DNA of 64,000 nt, from positions 1 through 64,000 of the forward strand of contig NZ_VCBA01000005.1 in the NCBI RefSeq assembly GCF_007995245.1, written 5' to 3'. Below are positions 8,315-16,622 of the stretch, piece by piece. Within the stretch, counting starts at the first letter, position 1; the number at the start of each line of letters is the position of its first letter. The stretch is from Tateyamaria sp. syn59. GTDB lineage: Bacteria; Pseudomonadota; Alphaproteobacteria; Rhodobacterales; Rhodobacteraceae. Below the pieces are notes generated by a model. It saw only the letters and a list, made by a program, of their open reading frames with translations, had not been told where the DNA came from and made no database searches. The position numbers were made by a program, and so were the translations under genes.

Positions 8315-9226
8315 TTAACCGTTGCGCGTACGGTGCGGTCCCGCGACTGCCGCAACACCCAGAATGATACCCGATACGGTCGCAATCATCCCCGCCGCAC
8401 TGACCGAGGCGGAGGCTCCGATCCAAAGCGGCCCGTACCCGGCCAGCACATATCCGAGCACGGCCGCTAGCGCCGCAAACAGCACCGACCACGCCACCTG
8501 ATGCCCCAGCCGGTTGGTCATCATCCGCGCCGCAGCAGGCGGACAAATGAACATCGCGATCACGATGATCGACCCCACCGCATCAAAGGCGGCAACAGCC
8601 GCAATGGCGGACATGATCACCAGCGCCAGCCCCAGCGGCCCGGTGCGAATACCCAGCCCACGGGCAAAGTCCTCATCAAAGGTGGACAACGCCAAGGGCC
8701 GCCAAAAGAGCCATAAAAACAAGGCAATAACGGTCAGCGCCAGCACCATCCGCGACAGCTCGACCGGCAGTCCCGCCAGCGCCACAGGGTCCAGCAAAGA
8801 CCCCCAATCGGTCGCATCCAGCCAGATCAAACTCTCCAGATTACCATACAGCGCGTGCTCCACATCCAGATGCACATTCGACGTATCCGACTGCTCCAAC
8901 AGCAGCACACCACCCGCAAACATGGCGGTGAAAATCACCCCCATCGCCGCGCCAGATTCAATCCGCCCCAGCCGCCGCACAGCCTCAATCGCGAGCACCG
9001 CAATCACCGCCGCACCCGCCGCACCCAGCAGCATAGGCCCCGTTGCGACAAGCCCGGTCAGCAGGAACGCCACCACAATCCCCGGCAACACCACATGGCT
9101 GATCGCATCGCCAATCAGCGCCTGCCCCCGCAGCAGCAAAAGGTTCCCCGGCAGCGCACAGGCAATGGCCACCAACACTCCGATCACCATCGGCGGCAGG
9201 GACAAGGCAACGAACTCCGCCCCCAT
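8315..9226 (-). CDS. metal ABC transporter permease, TroD/ZnuB-like
   Basis: A 303-aa ABC-3 family inner-membrane permease, fourth gene of a Mn/Zn uptake operon. It has eight or so hydrophobic segments, the family block QALIGDAISHVVLPGIVVAFLL (about 34-56) and the SNVHLDVEHALYG segment (about 117-129). The ATG at 9226 overlaps the previous stop by 1 bp (TGATG); a GTG three bases earlier is possible. It would form the heterodimeric channel with the larger permease upstream. Confidence 0.9.
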   Translation of the reverse strand: MGAEFVALSLPPMVIGVLVAIACALPGNLLLLRGQALIGDAISHVVLPGIVVAFLLTGLVATGPMLLGAAGAAVIAVLAIEAVRRLGRIESGAAMGVIFTAMFAGGVLLLEQSDTSNVHLDVEHALYGNLESLIWLDATDWGSLLDPVALAGLPVELSRMVLALTVIALFLWLFWRPLALSTFDEDFARGLGIRTGPLGLALVIMSAIAAVAAFDAVGSIIVIAMFICPPAAARMMTNRLGHQVAWSVLFAALAAVLGYVLAGYGPLWIGASASVSAAGMIATVSGIILGVAAVAGPHRTRNG

Positions 9227-10428
9227 CACACCACCCCTCGCGGCACCGCAATTTTTCCATCAATCTCAACCAGTTGATCCGGCGTCAAAACCATCTCAAT
9301 CGGCGTCAAACCATCATAGCGCGTGGCCGCGAGGGCATAGGCCTGATCCCCCCGCACAATCGCCCACCGCGTCTCGTCAAGCAGCGCCTTTGACGCCGCT
9401 GCTTGCCCCTCGGCGGTGGGCACACCGTCGGGCAAGATCAGCCCCGCGCGGGTCAACAACCGCTGCGTCAGCGCCTCGTAAATAGGCTGCCCCTGTGCCA
9501 GCGCCAGCAGCCCCTGCCGGACATGCACCCGGCGTTGATAGCGCAGATGCGTCAGCACCGACGCCAACACCCCACGGCGTGGCGAAAACAGGAGCGAAAA
9601 CAGAAAGATAGCAAAACCGACCAGCACAACAATCGGCCCTGTCGGCAGCGCGGGGGCAGTGGCCGAAACAGCCGCCCCGACATAGCCCGACAGCCCGCCG
9701 ACAATGCCTGCTATGATCACCACATGATCTGCCCGTTCCGTCCAGAACCGCGCAGTCACCGCCGGGATGATCAGCAGCGCCACGATCAGGATCAGCCCCA
9801 CAACCTTCAGCCCCACAACCGTGACCACCAGCACAATCCCCATCATCGCCAGATCAATGCGCGGCAACGACCACCCTGTCGCCTCGGCATAGCCCGGATC
9901 AAAGGCCGCCAGCGCCAGCGGTCGGCGCAGGATCAGAACCAGCGCCAGAACGGCCGCAGCAGACACCGCCAACAGGATCGCATCGCCGCGCAGCATCCCG
10001 GCAGTCGAGCCCAGCAGAAACCCTTCCAACCCTGCCTGACGGCCCGCGTTCATGGTCTGGATCACAGTCAGCATGACCACGCCGAACCCGAAAAACACGG
10101 ATAGAACAGCACCTATCGCTGCATCTTCCCCCAACCGGGTCCGGCGCGTCAGCCACTGCACACAGAGCAAACCGATGGCCGCAGAGATACCCGCGCCCAG
10201 AAGCAAGCCAAAAAGCGACCGTCCTTCGCCCCCCATCGCGACCATGATGACAAAGGCAAGGCCCACGCCCGGCAACGTGGCGTGGGAAATCGCGTCGCTC
10301 ACCAGCGCGCGCTTGCGCAAAAACAGGAAGGTGCCCGCAACGCCAGAGGCGACGCCCAAAAGCCCCGCCCCAATCGCCACAAGCGTCGCGTTATAGCCAA
10401 GCTGCAACAGCAGCGCGTCGGCCAGCAT
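9226..10428 (-). CDS. metal ABC transporter permease with C-terminal extension, TroC-like
   Basis: A 400-aa permease of the ABC-3 family. Residues 1 to about 285 hold the usual hydrophobic helices and the KRALVSDAISHATLPG motif. About 115 additional residues follow (VLTHLRYQRRVHVRQGLLALAQ and onward). These are soluble and look like a winged-helix or DtxR-like module followed by a small beta-rich tail (DQLVEIDGKIAVPRGVV). Similar tails occur on TroC-type manganese permeases. The role of the tail is unproven: regulation, metal sensing, or structure. It lies 3 bp from the ATPase gene. Confidence 0.88.
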   Translation of the reverse strand: MLADALLLQLGYNATLVAIGAGLLGVASGVAGTFLFLRKRALVSDAISHATLPGVGLAFVIMVAMGGEGRSLFGLLLGAGISAAIGLLCVQWLTRRTRLGEDAAIGAVLSVFFGFGVVMLTVIQTMNAGRQAGLEGFLLGSTAGMLRGDAILLAVSAAAVLALVLILRRPLALAAFDPGYAEATGWSLPRIDLAMMGIVLVVTVVGLKVVGLILIVALLIIPAVTARFWTERADHVVIIAGIVGGLSGYVGAAVSATAPALPTGPIVVLVGFAIFLFSLLFSPRRGVLASVLTHLRYQRRVHVRQGLLALAQGQPIYEALTQRLLTRAGLILPDGVPTAEGQAAASKALLDETRWAIVRGDQAYALAATRYDGLTPIEMVLTPDQLVEIDGKIAVPRGVV

Positions 10429-10431
10429 GAC

Positions 10432-11229
10432 CTAGCCCGCCACGCTTTCCGGGTCCGCCCGTGCCGTGGTCAGACGACCGCCATAGGCGGCGTTCAGGTT
10501 CTCTTCGTTAAAGGTGTCGGCCACGGGTCCCGCGGCAACCACTTGCGTGTTCAACAGCACCACGTCGTCAAAGTAGTCCGGCACCGTAGCCAAGTCGTGA
10601 TGCACGGCCAGAACCGTCTTGCCCGCATCGCGAAGCCCTTGAAGAACGGCAATAATCGCCTTTTCCGTCGCCGCATCCACACCAGCAAAAGGTTCGTCCA
10701 GCACGTAGATATCGGCTTCTTGCGCCAGCGCACGGGCAAGGAAAACCCTCTGTTGCTGACCACCGGAAAGCTGCCCGATCTGGCGACGGGCAAAATCGCT
10801 CATACCAACCCGGTCCAGACACTCACGTGCCAGCGCCCGGTGCCGTCCACGAATCCGTCCCAACAGACCCAGCTGCCGGTACATGCCCATCATCACCACG
10901 TCGATCACACGCACAGGAAAGTCCCAGTCCACGCTCGCGCGCTGCGGGACATAGGCGATGCGGTCTCGCATATCCGCCATGGTGCCGCCAAAGACAGTCA
11001 CCGATCCGGCCAATGGCGTGATCACCTCCAACGCAGCCTTCAGCAACGTCGATTTGCCCGCACCGTTCGGTCCGACAATCGCCGTCATTGCGCCCGCGCG
11101 CAACGTCATGTCGACCGAAAAGATCGCAGGCGTCTGACCGTAGGACACGGTCATGCCGCGCACGGCCAGCGGGCTGGCGACCCGTGCCGCCAAGTCGGTA
11201 TCGCGGTCGGTGACGAGTGTCAGGGTCAT
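10432..11229 (-). CDS. metal ABC transporter ATP-binding protein, TroB/ZnuC-like
   Basis: The 265-aa ATPase of the metal importer. Walker A GPNGAGKST is near residues 53-61, the signature LSGGQQQRVFLARAL near 149-163, Walker B YVLDEPFAGVD near 172-182, and the switch His in AVHHD. The CysteineX-free GGQQQR signature and 265-aa length fit the Mn/Zn/Fe(II) family. Its start overlaps the receptor gene's stop by 4 bp. A 30-residue N-terminal extension (MTLTLVTDRDTDLAARVAS) precedes the conserved core. Confidence 0.92.
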   Translation of the reverse strand: MTLTLVTDRDTDLAARVASPLAVRGMTVSYGQTPAIFSVDMTLRAGAMTAIVGPNGAGKSTLLKAALEVITPLAGSVTVFGGTMADMRDRIAYVPQRASVDWDFPVRVIDVVMMGMYRQLGLLGRIRGRHRALARECLDRVGMSDFARRQIGQLSGGQQQRVFLARALAQEADIYVLDEPFAGVDAATEKAIIAVLQGLRDAGKTVLAVHHDLATVPDYFDDVVLLNTQVVAAGPVADTFNEENLNAAYGGRLTTARADPESVAG

Positions 11230-12200
11230 GCAGCAGCCTTCAACTTGCCCAGACGCCCACCGGCGGGCGCATCGACACCCAACGCACGGGCGATGGTGGT
11301 CACGTTGTGGTCAATCATACCCAGCCAGGTCCCTTCGTAGGTGCCATCAGGCCCCATCGCGTCGCTGAATAGCGATCCGCCAATGCTCACCTCGTGTCCC
11401 TGTGCCGCGGCCCCTTCTACCAGCGCTCGGATGTTCCGGTCGGACACGGATGTCTCGACAAAAACGGCAGGCAGTTGGCGCTCCACCAGGAAATCCACAA
11501 GCGTGCTGATCCGGTTCAGACCGGCTTCGCTCTCGGTCGAAATGCCCTGAATGCCCATCACCTCGAAATCATAGGCCGTGCCAAAATAGCCAAAGGCATC
11601 ATGGGCCGTCAAAAGCACACGACGCTCAGCCGGAACACTGGTCAGCAGGTCACGGGCATAGACGGACAGAGCTTGCGCCTCTTCACTGAACCGGGCTGCG
11701 TTCTCTTCAAAGACAGGGCGCGCATCCGGGCGCAGGTCAGCCAGTGCGTCAATCACTGCAGGCACGCATTGCACCCACAGATCCGGATTCATCCAGATAT
11801 GCGGATCAAAGCGTCCCTCGTAATCCTCATGCGCGATCAGCAGGTCGGGGCTGACGGTCTCGGCAATGGCATGCACCGGCTGTTTGCGACCAAGGTCAAG
11901 CAGGAAATCTTCCATCTGCGCCTCAAGGTACAAGCCATGCCACATGACCGCATCGGCACGGGTCATGGCGACAATGTCGCTGCGCGTCTGGCGATAGGCG
12001 TGCGGGTCGACACCCGCGCCCATGAGGCCCTTAACAGTTACTGCGTCACCACCGATGTACCGCACCAGATCGGCGATCATACCTGTGGTGGACACGATGT
12101 TGAGCGGTGACGGCGCGGCATATGCCGGTGCGGCGACCAAAGCGCCAAGACCAGCAAGTACTGCGCGACGGGACGGGGCAAATGCGGGTGTGTGTGTCAT
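11226..12200 (-). CDS. metal ABC transporter substrate-binding protein, TroA/PsaA family
   Basis: A 324-aa cluster A-I metal receptor, first gene of the importer operon. Its N-terminus (SRRAVLAGLGALVAAPAYA) looks like a Tat-type twin-arginine leader. Metal-ligand positions are visible: His in VMWHGLYLE, His in FDPHIWMNP, His in TAHDAFGYFG, and an acidic residue in SLFSDAMG. Three His plus Asp is the TroA/ZnuA arrangement rather than the His2-Glu-Asp of strict Mn receptors such as PsaA, and there is no His-rich loop as in ZnuA. The metal is therefore Mn or Zn. Start chosen at 12200; an upstream ATG would read through the operator region. Confidence 0.88.
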   Translation of the reverse strand: MTHTPAFAPSRRAVLAGLGALVAAPAYAAPSPLNIVSTTGMIADLVRYIGGDAVTVKGLMGAGVDPHAYRQTRSDIVAMTRADAVMWHGLYLEAQMEDFLLDLGRKQPVHAIAETVSPDLLIAHEDYEGRFDPHIWMNPDLWVQCVPAVIDALADLRPDARPVFEENAARFSEEAQALSVYARDLLTSVPAERRVLLTAHDAFGYFGTAYDFEVMGIQGISTESEAGLNRISTLVDFLVERQLPAVFVETSVSDRNIRALVEGAAAQGHEVSIGGSLFSDAMGPDGTYEGTWLGMIDHNVTTIARALGVDAPAGGRLGKLKAAA

Positions 12201-12211
12201 GAGATTGAATA

Positions 12212-12226
12212 TGAGAACCATTCGCA
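12212..12226 (-). promoter_or_regulatory. Fur-family operator-like palindrome, proximal
   Basis: TGAGA ACCAT TCGCA is an imperfect 5-5-5 inverted repeat 12 bp before the metal receptor start. It matches four of five arm positions of the perfect copy 29 bp upstream. The layout resembles the Mn-responsive (Mur) and Fur boxes of alphaproteobacteria. Confidence 0.55.
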
Positions 12227-12240
12227 AGAAGTCAATGGAA

Positions 12241-12255
12241 TGCGAATGACTCGCA
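12241..12255 (-). promoter_or_regulatory. Fur-family (Mur-like) operator palindrome, distal
   Basis: TGCGA ATGAC TCGCA is a perfect 5-bp inverted repeat around a 5-bp centre. It sits in the 82-bp gap between the histidine kinase stop and the metal receptor start. Together with the proximal copy it forms a tandem spaced by 29 bp, about three helical turns. This suggests repression of the operon by a Fur-family protein when metal is sufficient. Confidence 0.65.
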
Positions 12256-12282
12256 ATAACATTTCCCGGAGAACTTCGGCAA

Positions 12283-13227
12283 TCAGCCCATTGCGATCAA
12301 AAATCGGGCACCTGGCCCGGTGTCGGCCAGTTCGATCTGCCCGCCCCGCGCCTGCACCAGACTGCGCACAATGCTCAATCCCATGCCAGTCCCGCCCTGT
12401 TCCCGCCTTGTGGTGAAAAACGGGTCAAAGATGCGATCGCGGTTGCCGGCTGTGATGCCAACGCCATCGTCGGCCACCTCCAGCGTGCGGTGCTCAAGTG
12501 TCAGGGTCAGATGCTCCGCGCCATGGGCTGCGGCATTCCCAGCAAGCTGCACCAGAACCGTCCGCAGATCATCGCCGCTGAGGGGTACGATGCCATCGGC
12601 GGCCACGCGCACCGACAACGGCACATCCAGGCCCGCCGCCACGTCGGACAGACGCGATTGACCCGGCCCGGACGACATCGCCGCCTGCGCGTGGCGCGTC
12701 AGGTCGTCCAACAGGGTCTGCATACGGTCAGAGGCATCGCTGATGGTCGCGCTCAACGCTTTCGCATCTTCGGCGCTCACACCGTTTTCCAACAGTTCAG
12801 CGGCCCCACGAATGGCCGTCAGGGGCGATTTCAACTCGTGCGTGACGTGGTTGGCATAGGCCTGCACCGTGTCTGCGCGGCTTTGCAGGCTGTCGCCCAT
12901 ACCCATGACGCTTGTGGCGAGGCCAGTGAACTCGGGCGTGCCGAAATGGGACGGGGCCGTGGGCCGCGCGCCCGACCGCACCGCCTGCGCGTAGAGGTCA
13001 AGCGTCCAGACGGGCCGCAGCACCAGCCGCCACAGCAGAAAGGCCAGGACGCCCGTCGACACAATCGCGATGCCCACAACAAGGGCCGCAACCTCGCCCC
13101 ATCCCAGCACATTGCCAAACAGGCGCAGGTTCACGATCCCGATCAGCGGCAGGGCCAGCACAGCGGCAAGCGTTCCGCCCAGCACGAATGTGAGCGGCGG
13201 GCGCCATTTCCTGGCTATCCCGCGCAT
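12283..13227 (-). CDS. sensor histidine kinase
   Basis: A 314-aa membrane kinase. Two hydrophobic segments (about 11-34 and 43-68) flank only a few residues, so there is almost no periplasmic sensor loop. A HAMP-like linker follows. The phospho-acceptor is in HELKSPLTAIRGAAELL (about 130), the N box in QLAGNAAAHG, and the G boxes in VADDGVGIT and GGTGMGLSIV. It overlaps the response regulator gene by 13 bp. The DUF4173 membrane protein encoded first in the operon might supply the missing sensing function. CreC is a distant relative in layout, but I do not assign that name. Confidence 0.9.
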   Translation of the reverse strand: MRGIARKWRPPLTFVLGGTLAAVLALPLIGIVNLRLFGNVLGWGEVAALVVGIAIVSTGVLAFLLWRLVLRPVWTLDLYAQAVRSGARPTAPSHFGTPEFTGLATSVMGMGDSLQSRADTVQAYANHVTHELKSPLTAIRGAAELLENGVSAEDAKALSATISDASDRMQTLLDDLTRHAQAAMSSGPGQSRLSDVAAGLDVPLSVRVAADGIVPLSGDDLRTVLVQLAGNAAAHGAEHLTLTLEHRTLEVADDGVGITAGNRDRIFDPFFTTRREQGGTGMGLSIVRSLVQARGGQIELADTGPGARFLIAMG

Positions 13228-13895
13228 GGGCCCATCCGAATGCCGACGCCGTGCACCGTCTCAATCGCGTCCGCACAGCCCGCTGCCGCCAGCTTGGCCC
13301 GCAGATTGCGCAGGTGGCTGTCCAGCGTGCGGTCATTGACCTGCCCCCCGCCATAAACCGCGTCCACCAGTGCAGGCCGTGCCGCGACATGATCCGGGCG
13401 CGCCATCAGGTGGGCCAGGATCTCCATCTCGCGTGCGGTCAGGGTCAGGGGCACACCCGACACCTCGCACAGGTGCCGTGCGGGGTCGAGGCGCAGCACG
13501 CCGCGCTTCAGGGCAGGTTGAGGGGCGGGTCGCGCGCGCTTGAGGATGGCACCGATGCGCGCCACCAGTTCGCGCGGGGAAAACGGCTTGGTCACGTAAT
13601 CATCGCCGCCCAGTTCAAACCCCAGAACACGGTCAATCTCGTCCTGCCGCGCTGTGAGGAACAGGATCGGCGTGTCATCGCTCTGCCGCAGCGCGCGGCA
13701 CAGGGCCAGGCCATCCAGTTCCGGCAGGCCGATGTCGAGGACGATCAGGTCATAGCGACCCGAACGGGCCTTGGCCAATCCCTCGGCGCCGTCGCCCGCC
13801 TCATCCACCGCATGGCCCGCCTGATGCAGGGCCACGCGCAGGACGGACCGGATGTGCGGATCGTCATCGATCACCAGCAGGTGGGTCTGCATCAT
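13215..13895 (-). CDS. OmpR-family response regulator
   Basis: A 226-aa response regulator with a receiver domain (residues 5-118) and an OmpR/PhoB winged helix (about 128-222). The acidic pocket is DDD near residues 10-12, the phospho-acceptor Asp is in DLIVLDIGLPELDG (about 54), and the switch Lys is in DYVTKPFSPRELVARI. The DNA-binding part includes LTAREMEILAHLMARP and the recognition helix NDRTLDSHLRNLRAKL. Start overlaps the DUF4173 gene stop by 4 bp and its end overlaps the kinase gene, giving a tight three-gene operon. Confidence 0.94.
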   Translation of the reverse strand: MMQTHLLVIDDDPHIRSVLRVALHQAGHAVDEAGDGAEGLAKARSGRYDLIVLDIGLPELDGLALCRALRQSDDTPILFLTARQDEIDRVLGFELGGDDYVTKPFSPRELVARIGAILKRARPAPQPALKRGVLRLDPARHLCEVSGVPLTLTAREMEILAHLMARPDHVAARPALVDAVYGGGQVNDRTLDSHLRNLRAKLAAAGCADAIETVHGVGIRMGPCAG

Positions 13896-15385
13896 GGAAG
13901 GGCAGTTTCAATCGTCATGGCCTGCAGGCTATTTCGGGTGCGCCAGTTGCGAAAGCCCCATTCGCGCCAGGTCGCTGGCGTGCTCAGGATGGGCCTGTCA
14001 TAGAACGGCAGACACGCCGCGCGCCAGTTCGGGCCGTAGGCCGCGTAGAGGGCCGGGATCGCGTCCTCTGACAGATTGCAGAGCAGGGCAAGGTCCGGAT
14101 CCCGGTGCGCCGCAAGGTTGTGCGCAGCGACCCGCGCGTCAAAGCTAAAGAACGCGCAGGCATAGAGCACGGCAGCGCCCAGAACCCCACTGCGCAGCAT
14201 CATCCAGCTGGCTGGCTTGTCACGCCAGACCTGCCACACGACCAGACCCAGCCCGAACGCGACAAGCCACATCCAGATATAGGCCGCGAGCCGCAGCCGC
14301 GTGAGACCGAAAGCTTCGACATAAAGGTCCAGCCGCCACAGCGACGCCACGACCAGCGCGATGGTCTGCGCAAGCCACGACAGCATCAGCCAGCGCAGCA
14401 CCGGACGACCAGCCAGAAAGGGCTGTGCCAGCACAGCAAAAAGGCCAGCCAGCAACGCCGTCACCAGAAGCGGATAGGCGCCGCGATGGGCATAGGTCGC
14501 TGGGCTGATGCCATCGGGCAGTGTCGCGTCGCCGTAGAGGAACAGGATGTCCATCCCGGTCTGCACCGCGAACAGCAGGTTGAACGCCACAAGTGAGCGC
14601 GCCACGGACCCGGCATTGACAAGGCCGGGCCGACGCACCGTGGCCCGCTCCGGCTTTCGAGCCCGCAACCTCTCGCGCATCCGGTAGGTGACCAGGACAG
14701 GCCAGATCAGCGCCGACAGAAACACCCAGAACCACATACGCTCCAAGCCCGGCCCGGACCATTCGAAGGACAAAACCTCCAGCACCCACCGATCCAGGAC
14801 CGGGTTGGCCGCAAGAATGAGGAACGTGAACAGCAAGGTCGCGCCTGCGGGAACCAGCCACGCCAGCGCCAGACTGCGCAGGTCAGACTGCACGAGGCTC
14901 AAGTCACCGATCCGGCGCGCGCCCGCCGCACCGTCCGACAGGCATTGCAGCGGCGCGACCCACCACAGGCGGGCGGATCCGCGCAAGATATCCGCCCGGC
15001 AAAGCCCCGCAAGGGCAGCCAGACACAGCGACAATCCTGCCAGTGCGATCATGACGGACAACGGCTGCACCAACTCGACCAGCGGCAGCACGCTCAGGAC
15101 ACCGCCCGCGGCAACAGTGCACCGGGTCCGAACCGACACGCGCGGCCAGGCCACGGCCAGGCCTGCCAACAGGACAGCACCGGCAAACATAGCGACATTG
15201 ATCCCCGGCGCGACGCCCCAGACCAGGACATCCCCCAACGCGATCAGGGCCAGCAAAAGCAGCGTCTTTCCGCCATCTCGCCTGCGCGCACGCGTGCGCT
15301 GCGCCACAGGCTCGACCGGATCATCCAACCACCACCCATCCCGCTTCATCTTGACCGGCACCCCCGGCATCACCTTGGCCTGCAT
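13892..15385 (-). CDS. DUF4173 (DUF4153-like) multi-spanning membrane protein
   Basis: A 497-aa inner-membrane protein with about ten hydrophobic segments, beginning near residue 40 (KTLLLLALIALGDVLVWG) and running to about 415. A soluble tail of about 85 residues follows (CNLSEDAIPALYAAYGPNWRAACLPFYDRP). I recognise the DUF4173 family. A much longer frame continues upstream to 16159 but would cover deoC on the other strand, so I chose the ATG at 15385. It is first in an operon with a two-component system, which suggests a sensory partner or a target of the regulator. No enzymatic motif is visible. Confidence 0.8.
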   Translation of the reverse strand: MQAKVMPGVPVKMKRDGWWLDDPVEPVAQRTRARRRDGGKTLLLLALIALGDVLVWGVAPGINVAMFAGAVLLAGLAVAWPRVSVRTRCTVAAGGVLSVLPLVELVQPLSVMIALAGLSLCLAALAGLCRADILRGSARLWWVAPLQCLSDGAAGARRIGDLSLVQSDLRSLALAWLVPAGATLLFTFLILAANPVLDRWVLEVLSFEWSGPGLERMWFWVFLSALIWPVLVTYRMRERLRARKPERATVRRPGLVNAGSVARSLVAFNLLFAVQTGMDILFLYGDATLPDGISPATYAHRGAYPLLVTALLAGLFAVLAQPFLAGRPVLRWLMLSWLAQTIALVVASLWRLDLYVEAFGLTRLRLAAYIWMWLVAFGLGLVVWQVWRDKPASWMMLRSGVLGAAVLYACAFFSFDARVAAHNLAAHRDPDLALLCNLSEDAIPALYAAYGPNWRAACLPFYDRPILSTPATWREWGFRNWRTRNSLQAMTIETALP

Positions 15386-15559
15386 CGCTCTGTCCCTTGT
15401 TCTCTGCTCTGCTTTGGACCCAGTGTGGCAGGCGGGTGTGCAGGTCATCCGCCGGGTTTGTGCAGGATTTGTGCAGACCGGTTTTGCCCACCGCAGGTTG
15501 CCAAACGGTGCGGCGCATGCCACTTCGAAGGTTAGTCTCTGTCCGCGAGGATCCCGAAC
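15386..15559. promoter_or_regulatory. divergent promoter region with 11-bp spaced repeats
   Basis: Shared upstream region of the DUF4173 operon and deoC. It contains TTTGTGCAG twice, at 15457-15465 and 15468-15476, an exact 11-bp phase, with a related GTGTGCAGG about 21 bp earlier. Helically phased direct repeats in a divergent promoter could be regulator-binding sites, but no family is recognised. Confidence 0.35.
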
Positions 15560-16558
15560 ATGCAGACCACGACCACCGCCGCCAAGACGACAAAAACGCA
15601 ATTGCCGCAGGTCACCGAACCTCGCAATCCGGGCACGAAACTTGACCTGGATTGGATCGCACGGGTGCAGGCCAACACCTCGGCCATCGAACGGCGGTGT
15701 GCGACCCTGCCGGGGCGCAGGTCGATCAAGAAGGACCACCAGGCGGCGTGGCTGCTCAAGGCGATCAGCTGCATCGACCTGACCACGCTGTCCGGCGACG
15801 ACACGGAACGGCGGGTGCACCGGCTCTGCGCGAAGGCGCGCCAACCGGTCCGGGCCGAGATGCTGGACGCCCTTGGACTGCCCGGCCTGACGACAGGCGC
15901 CGTGTGCGTCTATCACGAAATGATCCCGGCCGCAGTGTCGGCGCTCAAGGGTTCCGGCATCCCAGTCGCGGCGGTCTCGACCGGGTTCCCTGCCGGCCTG
16001 TCCCCCTTCCACCTGCGCATCCAGGAGATCCGCGAAAGCGTCGCGGTGGGCGCCGAGGAAATCGACATCGTCATCTCGCGCCGCCATGTGCTCAGCGGCA
16101 ACTGGCAAGCGCTCTACGATGAGATGGCGGAAATGCGCGAGGCGTGCGGCGAAGCGCATGTCAAAGCGATCCTTGCCACGGGAGAGCTGGGCAGCCTGCG
16201 CAATGTCGCCCGCGCCTCTCTGGTCTGCATGATGGCGGGTGCTGACTTCATCAAGACATCAACCGGCAAGGAAAGCGTGAACGCGACCCTGCCCGTCACG
16301 CTGGTGATGATCCGCGCCATCCGCGACTATTTCGAACACACCTGCCACCGGGTCGGTTACAAACCTGCGGGTGGGATTTCCAAGGCGAAGGACGCGCTTG
16401 TTTACCTGGCGTTGATCAAGGAAGAGCTGGGGGACCGCTGGCTGCAACCCGACCTGTTCCGGTTCGGTGCCTCATCGCTGCTCGGCGACATCGAACGGCA
16501 GTTGGAGCATCACCTGACCGGCGCCTATTCCGCGGGTTACCGCCACGCGATAGGCTGA
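15560..16558 (+). CDS. deoC: deoxyribose-phosphate aldolase
   Basis: A 332-aa class I aldolase cleaving 2-deoxyribose-5-phosphate to acetaldehyde and glyceraldehyde-3-phosphate. The Schiff-base lysine is in GADFIKTSTGKE (about residue 233) and the second essential lysine in GYKPAGGISKAKD (about 270). SCIDLTTLSGDDT near residue 72 is the conserved substrate-binding strand. It is longer than the E. coli enzyme because of an N-terminal extension of about 60 residues, like the eukaryotic and some alphaproteobacterial forms. It precedes the ALDH16-type gene by 64 bp, which would oxidise the aldehyde product or a related one. Confidence 0.95.
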   Translation: MQTTTTAAKTTKTQLPQVTEPRNPGTKLDLDWIARVQANTSAIERRCATLPGRRSIKKDHQAAWLLKAISCIDLTTLSGDDTERRVHRLCAKARQPVRAEMLDALGLPGLTTGAVCVYHEMIPAAVSALKGSGIPVAAVSTGFPAGLSPFHLRIQEIRESVAVGAEEIDIVISRRHVLSGNWQALYDEMAEMREACGEAHVKAILATGELGSLRNVARASLVCMMAGADFIKTSTGKESVNATLPVTLVMIRAIRDYFEHTCHRVGYKPAGGISKAKDALVYLALIKEELGDRWLQPDLFRFGASSLLGDIERQLEHHLTGAYSAGYRHAIG

Positions 16559-16622
16559 GGTTACCCACGGGTAACCCACTGATCCAAAACGTTAAAATAC
16601 GGTTAACAAAAGGGCGAAGCCA

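Noticed and set aside
8160-8546. 128-aa minus-strand frame over the DUF6434/permease boundary
   Set aside because: It is a shadow of the permease gene in another frame and has no domain pattern.
15386-16159. N-terminal extension of the DUF4173 frame on the minus strand
   Set aside because: It overlaps deoC and its residues are not conserved-looking; an internal ATG at 15385 fits the membrane protein.
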